A program made the translations under genes and the position numbers. Below are positions 55,898 through 63,989 of a stretch of 64,000 nucleotides of DNA, one piece after another. The notes under the pieces were generated by a model that saw only the letters and a program-made list of their open reading frames with translations, was not told the DNA's origin and ran no database searches. Position 1 is the first letter of the stretch. Each line of letters starts with the position of its first letter. The stretch comes from Mycobacterium sherrisii (GTDB lineage Bacteria > Actinomycetota > Actinomycetes > Mycobacteriales > Mycobacteriaceae), in NCBI RefSeq assembly GCF_002102355.1, contig NZ_LQPT01000065.1, positions 1 to 64,000 on the forward strand, read 5' to 3'.

Positions 55898-57191
55898 CTG
55901 CCTCACGATCCGCCGTCAGCCATGCCGGATCCAGGCCGTCATCCAGCCGGTTTTCCGCCTTGGCGTCCAAGTACCGGAACACCAGCACGGTGAACGCAAC
56001 GATCAGCAGCAGCGACCACCCGTAGGTGATCTTCAGATAGTGCAGCGCGCGGCCGTACCGCATGAACCGGTAGATCAGCCAGTCGTCCAGCGTCAGGAAA
56101 CCGTAGACACCCAGCCAGGCCGGCCAGTTGCGGATCAGCGAGTTCTGCAGCACCACCGTCATCAGGAACGGGAACAGCATCATCGAGTAGTAGCCCTGGG
56201 CCAACGGCAGCACCAGCCAGGAACACAGCAGCAGCACCCCCGACGAGCTGGTGTACCAGAACCGCGGGTCCCGGGTGCGGTAGTACCGGTACAGCAGCCA
56301 CAGTGCGCCGATCGTGATCAACACGAACAGAATTCGCAGGAACATGATCAGCCAGGTGGGCAGGCCGAAGTACACCCCGTTGCCCTCGATCGAGCTGTTG
56401 AAGTAGTCCCGGGTGCCACCGATGTACGGCAGCGTCTTGGTGACGAAGTCCATCGGATCGCTGACCAGCGGCCAGGCGACGGCGTTGACGACCGCTGGCA
56501 CGAGGAAGGCAGGGATCAGCGCCCGCCACTGCCGGTTGAGCAGTGGCAGCAGCAGCAGGGGACCGAGCACGGGCTTGAGCGTGAGCGTCAAGCCGATGGC
56601 CAACCCGGCCCACCACTGATGCCCGACTTTCCCGTCCAGCAGCCAGCGCAGGAACAACACCTCGGCCAGCAGTACGCAGCCGTTGATGTTGGTGAATACC
56701 AGCGTGCTGGTCACGCTTTCGGTGCAGAACATCGCCAGCAGCAGCGCGGGCGCGGCCACCGAGGCGAGCGTGTAGTCGAACAGCCGCAGCAGCAGATACC
56801 AGGCGATCAGGATCGCGACGGTGTTGATCAGGATGAACAGATACCGCGACGGGTTGAACGACAGATAGCCGAAGGGCGCCATCAGCAGGGTGCCGCCGGG
56901 CGGATACAGGTAGTGCGGGTCGACGTAGTCGAAGTGTTCGTTGTAGATGTCCCAGCCGCGACGGAAGTTGAGGACCGCGCGGTACACCGGCTTGAAGTCG
57001 TCGGTGATGTTGCCGTTGAGCGTCAGGATGATGCTGCGGTGTAGTACCGAGAAGATGGCGATCGGCCACAGGGCGGACCGCAATACCGTCGCCGCGCTGG
57101 GCGGTCCGGAGCGGGGACGGAAGGCGGCCAGCACCGAATCACGCAAGCCGGCCCGGGTCGAATCAGCTGCCGTCACCAGCGCACCGTACAC
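55866..57191 (-). CDS. aftC: arabinofuranosyltransferase AftC
   Basis: AftC adds alpha-1,3-linked arabinofuranose branches to arabinogalactan and lipoarabinomannan from decaprenyl-phospho-arabinose. The 441-residue GT87 membrane protein has about ten helices. The periplasmic loop after helix 1 has the catalytic Asp pair region (LTLNGNITDDFKPVYRAVL) and PHYLYPPGGTLLMAPFGYL. The GTG start at 57191 gives the family N-terminus MYGALVTAADS. It is probably expressed with the upstream lipoprotein gene: 37 bases separate them. Confidence 0.93.
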   Translation of the reverse strand: MYGALVTAADSTRAGLRDSVLAAFRPRSGPPSAATVLRSALWPIAIFSVLHRSIILTLNGNITDDFKPVYRAVLNFRRGWDIYNEHFDYVDPHYLYPPGGTLLMAPFGYLSFNPSRYLFILINTVAILIAWYLLLRLFDYTLASVAAPALLLAMFCTESVTSTLVFTNINGCVLLAEVLFLRWLLDGKVGHQWWAGLAIGLTLTLKPVLGPLLLLPLLNRQWRALIPAFLVPAVVNAVAWPLVSDPMDFVTKTLPYIGGTRDYFNSSIEGNGVYFGLPTWLIMFLRILFVLITIGALWLLYRYYRTRDPRFWYTSSSGVLLLCSWLVLPLAQGYYSMMLFPFLMTVVLQNSLIRNWPAWLGVYGFLTLDDWLIYRFMRYGRALHYLKITYGWSLLLIVAFTVLVFRYLDAKAENRLDDGLDPAWLTADREAAGAAGQLESR

Positions 57192-57228
57192 CGCAGCGAC
57201 GCCGCGCCGATGAAACCCCCCGACCGTG

Positions 57229-58803
57229 TCAGGCGGGACAGTAGGTGTCGGTTCCGGGGAGCTTGCCGCTGTTGAGATAGCCGACGAGCGGCGGACCCGC
57301 GCAGGGCGTGTAGATGCTGGCGCCGTGCCCGATGCCCTGCCACATCACCCGCCGGCTGGCCGCCCCGGCGTTGATGACGGTGGCTGCGGTCTGGGCGACG
57401 CCTTCGTTGCCGACGATCGGATCGTTCTGCACGCCGAGCAGGACGACGTCGACTTTGAGGGTCTTCGGCGGCGCCGGCGGCGAGATGGTGGGCCAGTGCA
57501 CGCACTTGACCAGGTTGAGCGCGGCCACGGTGCCGAATTGGGGATACAGCTTGGCCCAGGCGACGACGAGTTCGCGAATTCGGTCCGGAGTCGGCCGGTT
57601 GATCGTGTCGCTACAGGAGTTGACGAACTGGCCGTCGGTGTCGCGGGTGGCGTCGGCGTGATTGATCAGGTTGGTCAGCTGGTTGAAATCGCCGGAGCGG
57701 GCCGCGGCCAGCGCGTCGGCCAGGCTGGTCGTCGCGTTGACCCGTGCGCCGGACGGGAAGCCCAGCGCGATGGTGATGGCGTTGACGAGCTCCGCCAGCG
57801 AGGCGCCGCCGGGCCCGCGGCCGGCCCGGGCGTCGGCCAGCAGGTCGCTGACGGCGCCCTTGGGGTCGGCGCCCAGCGCGCAGTTCACCGCCACACACTG
57901 CGCGGCGAACGCGTCGAGCGCCGCCTGTTGGCCCTTGACCTGTTGTTCGGCGGCCGCTTCGGCGCTCACCCCCAATGCGACGGGGGAATCGAGGATCAGT
58001 CGCGCGACCTTATCGGGGCGCGACGAGGCGTACGCCAGCGCGACCTGAGCGCCGTTGCCGATCCCCAGCAACGCCACCGACGGCACGTCCCACAGGCTGC
58101 GCAGCCGCTCGATGTCGGAGGCGGCGTGGGAATTGTCGTAGGCGCTGTCCCCGGGCGCGATGGCGTCGGTGCAGTTGGCCGTCGCGGTATTCGAGATGCC
58201 GGACAGGTTGGCGACGGGGTCGTCGCCGCTTTGGAATTGCGCCTGATCGCGCATCGCCTGACGGTCGAAGTGGTCTCGGCAGTCGATCGGGCTCGACATG
58301 CCGATGCCGCGCCGGTCCACGGCGACGATCGGGTGGGCGGCCAACACGTCGCCGCCGGCCCGGGACAGCCACACCGGCAGCTGCTGCGACGACGGCAGGT
58401 CGGAGCCGGTGGTGAAGACGACCGGCCCGGCGTCCTTCGGTGTCTGGGTGGACCGGGCCCGCACCACGCCGATGCTGACGGTTCCCGAGCCGCCGTTGAC
58501 CGGGTCCAGGTCGGCGTCGTAATTCGCGCAATCCAGTTGCATCCCACCGGGTGCCGGCCGGATGCCGGCGTCGGTGAACACCTTCGCGGTGCAGTCGTGC
58601 CAGGGCAGATCGTTCTTGGGCGCGGCGATCGGCGGCGGGCCGGCCGGCGGTGGTTTGGTGGTGGCCGCGCCCTGGGGCCGCGCGCCGGAATTGGTCACGA
58701 AGCGCGGGTCGGCGGGCAGTACCGGGATGCAGGAGGTCAGCAGGGTGGCCGCGGCGACGGTCAACGGGAGCAGCGCCGCTGCGGACCTGTTGTGCCGTCT
58801 CAT
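57229..58803 (-). CDS. alpha/beta-hydrolase lipoprotein (Rv2672-like), nucleophile absent
   Basis: A 524-residue lipoprotein: lipobox LLTS-C (Cys25), a proline-rich linker, then an alpha/beta-hydrolase fold of the tripeptidyl-aminopeptidase (SCO7095/Hip1) type. The oxyanion/strand VVFTTGSD and a Y/D-rich insert are followed by the elbow VALLGIGNGAQVALAYA. The family GxSxG serine is replaced by Gly249 (GIGNG). The late acid (VQNDPIVG) and His (GIGHGASIYTPC) regions remain. It may be catalytically dead or use other residues. Many cysteines fit a secreted protein. The ATG at 58803 is taken; ATG 58821 is possible. Confidence 0.83.
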   Translation of the reverse strand: MRRHNRSAAALLPLTVAAATLLTSCIPVLPADPRFVTNSGARPQGAATTKPPPAGPPPIAAPKNDLPWHDCTAKVFTDAGIRPAPGGMQLDCANYDADLDPVNGGSGTVSIGVVRARSTQTPKDAGPVVFTTGSDLPSSQQLPVWLSRAGGDVLAAHPIVAVDRRGIGMSSPIDCRDHFDRQAMRDQAQFQSGDDPVANLSGISNTATANCTDAIAPGDSAYDNSHAASDIERLRSLWDVPSVALLGIGNGAQVALAYASSRPDKVARLILDSPVALGVSAEAAAEQQVKGQQAALDAFAAQCVAVNCALGADPKGAVSDLLADARAGRGPGGASLAELVNAITIALGFPSGARVNATTSLADALAAARSGDFNQLTNLINHADATRDTDGQFVNSCSDTINRPTPDRIRELVVAWAKLYPQFGTVAALNLVKCVHWPTISPPAPPKTLKVDVVLLGVQNDPIVGNEGVAQTAATVINAGAASRRVMWQGIGHGASIYTPCAGPPLVGYLNSGKLPGTDTYCPA

Positions 58804-58859
58804 GCCGACTACAGTAGCCATTCCGCGTGAGCCATTCCGCGTGGTTTGGCCCGGCAGGG

Positions 58860-59639
58860 CTAAGCCCGCACGTAGCGCGTGTACAGGTAGCCTGCCGCGT
58901 CGGTCAGGATGTGGCTGCAGCTCATCGGCGTCAGCGCGTGACCGGGACCCGTCGCGATGCGGCGGGCCTGCCCGCCGACGACGTACGGCGCGATCGTCAG
59001 GCACAACTCGTCGAGCATGCCGCGCTGCATCAGCGAGCCCAGCAGCATCGGCCCGCCCTCGGTCAGCACCCGGCGCATGCCGCGGGCACGCAGCGCGGCC
59101 AGCATGGCGGCCTCATCGACCTCGCCGGGATCTGCGCCGGAACAGTCGATGACCACGGCCAGGTCGCCGAGCAGTCGGCGGGTCTCCGCGGCCGCCGCCG
59201 TGCAGGTGAGCACTAGGGGCGCCACCTCGGTCCGGGTGAACACGCCCATATCGCGGTCCAACCGGCCGGATCTGCTGACGATCGCCAATTGCGGCACCTC
59301 GCTTTGCCCGCAGGCCTGCCGGCGCTGGCGTTCGGCGACGCCGGCGTGCGCACCGGAATATCCCTCCACCCGCACGGTTCCCGCGCCGACGACGATGACG
59401 TCGGCGAGTTCGCGCAGCAGGAAAAAGATCAGGCGGTCACCGGGTCCGGCCATCGGGCCGCTCTTGCCGTCGGCGGTGGCCCCGCCGTCGATGCTGGTGA
59501 TGAAATTCGCCCGCACCCACGTGTCGACGCCATCCGGATAGGCGTAGAGCTGGGGGAGTTCGCCGTCGCCGACTGCGCGGCCCGAGTCGAGCAGGGTCAG
59601 TGCGGTTTCGGCGGCTCTGCCGGTGCCGGAGTCGGCCAT
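58860..59639 (-). CDS. ribD: RibD C-terminal-like reductase (Rv2671-like)
   Basis: A 259-residue protein with the reductase domain of RibD but no deaminase domain. Its marks are RANFITSIDGGATADGKSG, IVVGAGTVRVEGY, VLTEGGPMLLGSLMQRGMLDEL and APYVVGGQA. The M. tuberculosis homologue binds NADPH and can reduce dihydrofolate, which gives para-aminosalicylic acid resistance when overproduced. A riboflavin role is therefore doubtful. The start at 59639 lies 34 bases from the divergent zapE start. Confidence 0.87.
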   Translation of the reverse strand: MADSGTGRAAETALTLLDSGRAVGDGELPQLYAYPDGVDTWVRANFITSIDGGATADGKSGPMAGPGDRLIFFLLRELADVIVVGAGTVRVEGYSGAHAGVAERQRRQACGQSEVPQLAIVSRSGRLDRDMGVFTRTEVAPLVLTCTAAAAETRRLLGDLAVVIDCSGADPGEVDEAAMLAALRARGMRRVLTEGGPMLLGSLMQRGMLDELCLTIAPYVVGGQARRIATGPGHALTPMSCSHILTDAAGYLYTRYVRA

Positions 59640-59661
59640 GAGGACGATTGCAGCACGCCGC

Positions 59662-59667
59662 TAGGAT
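59662..59667 (+). promoter_or_regulatory. leaderless -10 element for zapE
   Basis: TAGGAT is followed by six bases and then the ATG at 59674, the TANNNT-N6-ATG pattern. No ribosome-binding site is present. Confidence 0.6.
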
Positions 59668-59673
59668 TTTCGC

Positions 59674-60750
59674 ATGCACGGGTCCACCTCGACAGGCGAC
59701 GGCACGCGTGTACAGCGCCTGGTGGATCGGCACCCGAGCGTGTCGCCGGACCGGCTCATCTCCCAATTGCGGCCGCCCCCAACGTTTTCCGATGTGAGCT
59801 TCGCCACCTACCGCCCCGACCCGGCCGAGCCGACCCAGGCCGCCGCGTTGCGGGCCTGTCAGGACTTCTGCCGCACGGCCGAACAGCGGCGGGCCGGGCG
59901 GCGAAAACTGTTCGGGCGCCGGGAGGTGTTGCCCGGCGTGGGCATCTACCTCGACGGCGGGTTCGGCGTGGGCAAGACGCATCTGCTGGCCTCGGCCTAC
60001 TACCAGCTGCCCGGGTCGGGGCCGGGCGAGCCCGAACACCCGAAGGCGTTCGCCACGTTCGGCGAGTTGACCCAACTGGCCGGGGTGTTCGGGTTCACCG
60101 AATGCATCGAGCTGCTGGCCGATTACACGGCGGTGTGCATCGACGAGTTCGAACTCGACGACCCGGGCAATACCACGCTCGTCTCGCGGATGCTGTCGTC
60201 GTTGGTCGAGCGTGGTGTGTCGGTGGCGGCCACCTCCAACACCCTGCCCGAGCAGCTCGGCGAGGGCCGCTTCGCGGCGCAGGATTTCCTGCGCGAAATC
60301 AACGCGCTGGCAAGCATTTTCACCACGGTGCGGATCGAGGGTCCCGACTACCGGCATCGCGGTCTGCCGCCGGCGCCGCCGCCGCCGTCGGACGACGAGG
60401 TCGCCGCCCGGGCCGCCGGCACCGACGGCGCGACGCTGGACGACTTCGACGCGCTGTGCGCGCATCTGGCGACCATGCATCCGTCGCGCTACCTGACCCT
60501 GATCGAGGGTGTGACGGCGGTGTTTTTGACCGGCGTGCACGGCATCGACGATCAGAACGTGGCGCTGCGGCTGGTAGCGCTAACCGACCGGCTTTACGAT
60601 GCCGGCATCCCGGTGCTGGCCTCGGGGGCGAAGTTGGACACCATTTTCAGCGCGGAGATGCTGGCGGGCGGCTACCGGAAGAAGTATCTGCGGGCGACGT
60701 CGCGCCTCTTGGCGCTGACCGCGGCGGCTGATCGAGTTCCCGAACCATGA
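59674..60750 (+). CDS. zapE: AFG1/ZapE-family ATPase (Rv2670c-like)
   Basis: A 358-residue AAA-type ATPase. It has Walker A GVGKTHLLAS within YLDGGFGVGKTH, Walker B VCIDEFELDD, and a sensor region SVAATSNTLPEQLGEGRF. The C-terminal part (RYLTLIEGVTAVFLTGVHGI) has the family's helical pattern. E. coli ZapE regulates the Z ring; the role in mycobacteria is not known. Its last 104 bases overlap the convergent GNAT gene. Confidence 0.9.
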   Translation: MHGSTSTGDGTRVQRLVDRHPSVSPDRLISQLRPPPTFSDVSFATYRPDPAEPTQAAALRACQDFCRTAEQRRAGRRKLFGRREVLPGVGIYLDGGFGVGKTHLLASAYYQLPGSGPGEPEHPKAFATFGELTQLAGVFGFTECIELLADYTAVCIDEFELDDPGNTTLVSRMLSSLVERGVSVAATSNTLPEQLGEGRFAAQDFLREINALASIFTTVRIEGPDYRHRGLPPAPPPPSDDEVAARAAGTDGATLDDFDALCAHLATMHPSRYLTLIEGVTAVFLTGVHGIDDQNVALRLVALTDRLYDAGIPVLASGAKLDTIFSAEMLAGGYRKKYLRATSRLLALTAAADRVPEP

Positions 60751-61243
60751 CGTAGTCGTTTTCGACTTGGGCGCCGACCTGAAATGTTCTGGTGCCGTTG
60801 ATCCGGAATCCGCATTTAGCGTAAAAGCGTTGTGCGCGTTGGTTTTCCTGGTTCACGCCGAGCCAGACACGGCCCGCGCCCCAGCTGCGGGCGACGTCGA
60901 GGGCCCGCTGCATCAGCGCCGAGGCGACTCCGCGGCCGTGCTGGTCGGGCAGCACGTAGATCTTGGACAGCTCGGCGCGGGTAGCGTCGCTGTCGCGAAT
61001 GAGCATGGCGTAACCGACGATTCGGCCGGACTGGGTCGCGGTGATGACCGCCCGGTCGGGGTCGGCGAGGTACTGCGCGAAGCGGTCCGGCGAGAGGTTG
61101 GCCTCGATGAACGACGCGATGTTCTCCGCGGCCGCCGTCGGCGGACACGCCAGCGGAAACGTCAGGGCGGCGACTCGGGCCAGTTCGGGAGCCTGACCGC
61201 CCGCCGCCGTGGCGAGCTGGACGTCTGGTGTCAGAGATTCCAC
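60647..61243 (-). CDS. GNAT-family N-acetyltransferase (Rv2669-like)
   Basis: A 198-residue GNAT acetyltransferase. The acetyl-CoA-binding loop is LPDQHGRGVASALMQRAL, with the flanking strands ELSKIYV and RVWLGVNQENQRAQRFYAKCGF. The first domain may carry an inactive N-terminal half. GTG 61243 overlaps the Rv2668-like stop by 13 bases. The C-terminal 33 residues after VENDYVMVRELDQP are low-complexity and encoded opposite the zapE 3' end, and may be incidental. The substrate is unknown. Confidence 0.82.
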   Translation of the reverse strand: MESLTPDVQLATAAGGQAPELARVAALTFPLACPPTAAAENIASFIEANLSPDRFAQYLADPDRAVITATQSGRIVGYAMLIRDSDATRAELSKIYVLPDQHGRGVASALMQRALDVARSWGAGRVWLGVNQENQRAQRFYAKCGFRINGTRTFQVGAQVENDYVMVRELDQPPRSAPRGATSPADTSSGSRPPASPR

Positions 61244-61758
61244 TGCGCCAGGTGATGGCCCGTCTTGCGGTCCAACAGCACCACGTTGGAGACCGGGTCG
61301 CGGTAGGCGTCCCAGTACACCCCGCCGCGCACGATCGCCCCGTTCGGGGCGTTGACGAGCACGTTGTCCAAATCGTCGGGGGCGTCGGTGGCGCGCGGCT
61401 TGTAGGCGTCGGCGTAGGGAGTCACCCCGGTGAAGCTGAACGCGGTCGCCATGATGAACGGGTTGGGCACCCGGACCGCGCGCACGGTGACGTCGGCGCG
61501 GTTCGGGGTGCTGCCGGGGAAGCTCTTGATCGGAACGCCGCTGCGGGTGTAGCCGAAGCCGGGCGGCGGGTCGCACGGGGCCACGCTGCTGACGGTGACG
61601 TCGGCGACGTAGCTGCCGGTGTCGACCCGCAGGGTGTCGCCGATGTGTCCGATCGGTGCGTCCCCGGCCCACGCGCGCGGGACGGCCACCTCGGTGACGG
61701 CCAGGCTGGCGGCGGCGGCGATCAGGATGGTGCACGAGACGATCAGCCAGCGGCGCAT
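61231..61758 (-). CDS. exported small protein (Rv2668-like)
   Basis: A 175-residue protein with a signal peptide (about residues 1-31, cleaved near PRAWA-GD) and a beta-rich mature part. It is a predicted secreted or anchored protein, with NGAIVRGGVYWDAYRDP and a paired VSSVAPCDPPPGFGY. I do not recognise its fold with certainty; an immunoglobulin-like MPT63-type domain is possible. The ATG at 61758 begins MRRWLIVSCTILIAAAA. The stop overlaps the GNAT gene. Confidence 0.75.
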   Translation of the reverse strand: MRRWLIVSCTILIAAAASLAVTEVAVPRAWAGDAPIGHIGDTLRVDTGSYVADVTVSSVAPCDPPPGFGYTRSGVPIKSFPGSTPNRADVTVRAVRVPNPFIMATAFSFTGVTPYADAYKPRATDAPDDLDNVLVNAPNGAIVRGGVYWDAYRDPVSNVVLLDRKTGHHLAQWNL

Positions 61759-61877
61759 CTTCGAATAATCGCACACTGCCGGACGGAAACGGCAGGGGTC
61801 AACTTCCCTGGCCGCCGGTGACCGACCGGTGGAAAAGAGATGCGGATCAGCGGCGGGTCTGCAACGATCAGTGGGCT

Positions 61878-62204
61878 ATGAGACGCCCCTTGTTGCTGGT
61901 CGCCGCCGTCGCGCTGGTCGGTACGGCCGCACCCGCGCACGCCGACGGGATGGACGACCAGTTCCTGGCCGCGCTGCAGGCGACCGGCGTCACCTACCCG
62001 GATCCGGCCCGAGCGATCGCGGCGGGCAAATGGGTCTGCCAAGCGGTCGGCCAAGGCACGCAGATGGTGGATGTGGTCAGGACCGTCCAAGACCGCAATC
62101 CGGGACTTCGCGAAGAAAACGCCGCCAAGTTCGCCGCGATCGCGGCCACCGCGTATTGCCCGGGCGCTTTGCCGCACACCAGCGTGGCCAACGGACCCCA
62201 ATAG
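61878..62204 (+). CDS. DUF732 secreted protein, copy 1
   Basis: A 108-residue mycobacterial secreted protein. It has a signal peptide (RPLLLVAAVALVGTAAPAHA, then DG) and the DUF732 core DDQFLAALQATGVTYPDPARAI, with two cysteines (KWVCQAV and TAYCPGA) that probably form a disulfide. The function is unknown. The ATG at 61878 is preceded by CAGTGGGCT, a weak ribosome-binding site. A second DUF732 gene lies 680 bases downstream. Confidence 0.86.
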   Translation: MRRPLLLVAAVALVGTAAPAHADGMDDQFLAALQATGVTYPDPARAIAAGKWVCQAVGQGTQMVDVVRTVQDRNPGLREENAAKFAAIAATAYCPGALPHTSVANGPQ

Positions 62205-62207
62205 CCG

Positions 62208-62795
62208 CTACCGCGAAGTGCGGCCGCGACCGCGTCCGGGTGCTCGACCCAACTGCAGCGGGCCCATCCCCGGGATGCCGCGCGGGGGAATCGTCGGGCT
62301 GCGTCGTTTCCGCCAGTGGCCGGCTCCCGAGACGCGCCAGTCGGCCGCCCACCGCCACTCGTAGACCTCCGACGTGCCGAGGTTCGAGGCGAGTGCCGCC
62401 ATGCGCAGGTTGGCGTTTTCGGCGGCGATCCAGGAAGCGACGATCCAGATGTTGTCGAGCTCATCTTCCGGGACCTCGAATCCCCACAATATTTCTTCGT
62501 CCTCGCAGCCCATCGACGACCGCAGCGCGGGTTTGGGCGTGGACACCTCGAACGGGTGGCCGTCGGATTCCAGATCGAGTCCCACCTCGTAGCGCACCTC
62601 CGGACCGACCATCCGCAGGCTCACCTGCAGTCGTGCCACATTCTTGCGTCGCGGGGTGAGGCGATCGACGACCAGCACCACGCCCTTGGCGCCCGAGCGC
62701 CTGCGGTGTGCCCGCAGGCGATTCCAGGTGGCTATCAGCCCGACCACCGCGAGGATGCCGACAAAAACGTCCAGGACAATCAAGATGGCAGCCAC
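62208..62795 (-). CDS. uncharacterised membrane-anchored protein
   Basis: A protein of about 195 residues. A membrane helix lies near the N-terminus (AAILIVLDVFVGILAVVGLI), followed by a basic segment (NRLRAHRRRSGAKG) and a beta-rich cytoplasmic domain (VVLVVDRLTPRRKNVARLQV, EEILWGFEVPEDELDNI, NLGTSEVYEWRWAADWR). The ending is Arg/Gly-rich. The start is uncertain: GTG 62795 or TTG 62804. The stop comes three bases from the convergent DUF732 stop. No family is recognised. Confidence 0.6.
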   Translation of the reverse strand: MAAILIVLDVFVGILAVVGLIATWNRLRAHRRRSGAKGVVLVVDRLTPRRKNVARLQVSLRMVGPEVRYEVGLDLESDGHPFEVSTPKPALRSSMGCEDEEILWGFEVPEDELDNIWIVASWIAAENANLRMAALASNLGTSEVYEWRWAADWRVSGAGHWRKRRSPTIPPRGIPGMGPLQLGRAPGRGRGRTSR

Positions 62796-62885
62796 ATCGT
62801 CCAAGCCAACACCATTTGAACTTCTGCCGCTCGGGGGGACTCGGTGGGTGCAGGGGCGGGCAAACTCTGGGAGAATCCGGGAGTT

Positions 62886-63260
62886 ATGAGAGGCCTGATG
62901 ACGCTGCTGGCCGTCGCCAGCACGGTTGCCTTGGCGATTCCGGCGCACGCCGACCCCAGCACCAGCCCCAGCCCCGCGCCCGATCCGGCCGCCGACGCCT
63001 TGTTCCTCAACGAACTCAAAGACGCCGGGCTGACCTATCAGGATCCGGCCGCGGCGATCGCGGCCGCCAAGACGGTGTGCGAACTCGTCGATACGGGTCA
63101 CTCGGACCAGGAGATCGTCAACAACCTCCAGCTGCGCAACCCGGGGTTCACCGGGAACGGCGCGGCCAAGTTCACCGCCATCGCGGCCGGCTCGTACTGC
63201 CCCAAGTATCTGACCGGCGAGGGGCGCGGACCCAAACCCGAAGGCGCCGCCGGCGACTGA
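62886..63260 (+). CDS. DUF732 secreted protein, copy 2
   Basis: A 124-residue paralogue of the DUF732 gene at 61878. The signal peptide (RGLMTLLAVASTVALAIPAHA) is followed by a proline/serine-rich linker (DPSTSPSPAPDP), then the same core: ADALFLNELKDAGLTYQDPAAAI, with cysteines in KTVCELVD and GSYCPKY. The linker and C-terminal extension are not shared with copy 1. The ATG at 62886 follows GGGAGAATCCGGGAG. Function unknown. Confidence 0.88.
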   Translation: MRGLMTLLAVASTVALAIPAHADPSTSPSPAPDPAADALFLNELKDAGLTYQDPAAAIAAAKTVCELVDTGHSDQEIVNNLQLRNPGFTGNGAAKFTAIAAGSYCPKYLTGEGRGPKPEGAAGD

Positions 63261-63296
63261 GGACCGCCACGGCCCGACGACGTCGAGCGGCTCGGG

Positions 63297-63989
63297 TCAG
63301 CAGCAGTGTTCGCCGCGCCAAGCGGTGCGGCCCTCCTTGACGGCCACGGCGGCGATCACCAGCGCCACCACCGGGTCGGCCCACGACCAACCGAACAGCG
63401 CGTTCAGCAGCAACCCCACCAGCAGCACACCGGACAGGTAGGTGCACAGCAGCGTCTGATTGGAGTCGGCGACGGCGCTGGCCGAACCCAGCTCGCGGCC
63501 GGCGCGCCGCTGGGCCAACGACAGCAGCGGCATGACGGCCAACGACACGGCCGCCAAAACGATTCCGGCGGTGGAGGATTGGGCCTCCTGCCCGCCGGTC
63601 AGGGACCGAATCGACTCGACGGTGACGTAGCCGGCCAGAGCGAAGAACGACGCCGCGATGATCCGCAAGGCGGTACGCTCGCGCGCTTCGGGGTCGCTGC
63701 CAAAGAACTGCCACAACACCGACGCGGCCGACGACACCTCGATCAGGGAGTCCAGTCCGAACCCGATCAACGCCGCCGACGATGCCACCGTGCCGGCCGA
63801 GATCGCGACGGCCGCCTCGACGATGTTGTAGGCGATCGTCGCCGAGACCAGCAGCCGCACGCGCCGCGATAACACCGCACGGCGTTGCGGCGCAACGGTA
63901 TTCGCATTTGAGGCGGCGCAGCAGCAATCGTGGGTCTGCGCGGACAGCGCCAGTGGGTCGCTGCGGCGTGTGGCGTCCTGGTCGTTCAT
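63297..63989 (-). CDS. cation diffusion facilitator-like transporter
   Basis: A 230-residue membrane protein of the CDF type with about five to six helices. Metal-binding positions are seen in helix 2 (IGFGLDSLIEV) and in helix 5 (AVADSNQTLLC). Cys/His clusters at both ends (HDCCCAAS, RGEHCC) could bind soft metals such as Zn, Cd or Co. The usual C-terminal cytoplasmic domain is missing, so the protein is shorter than classic CDFs. Its substrate is unknown. The ATG at 63989 is near the window edge. Confidence 0.84.
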   Translation of the reverse strand: MNDQDATRRSDPLALSAQTHDCCCAASNANTVAPQRRAVLSRRVRLLVSATIAYNIVEAAVAISAGTVASSAALIGFGLDSLIEVSSAASVLWQFFGSDPEARERTALRIIAASFFALAGYVTVESIRSLTGGQEAQSSTAGIVLAAVSLAVMPLLSLAQRRAGRELGSASAVADSNQTLLCTYLSGVLLVGLLLNALFGWSWADPVVALVIAAVAVKEGRTAWRGEHCC

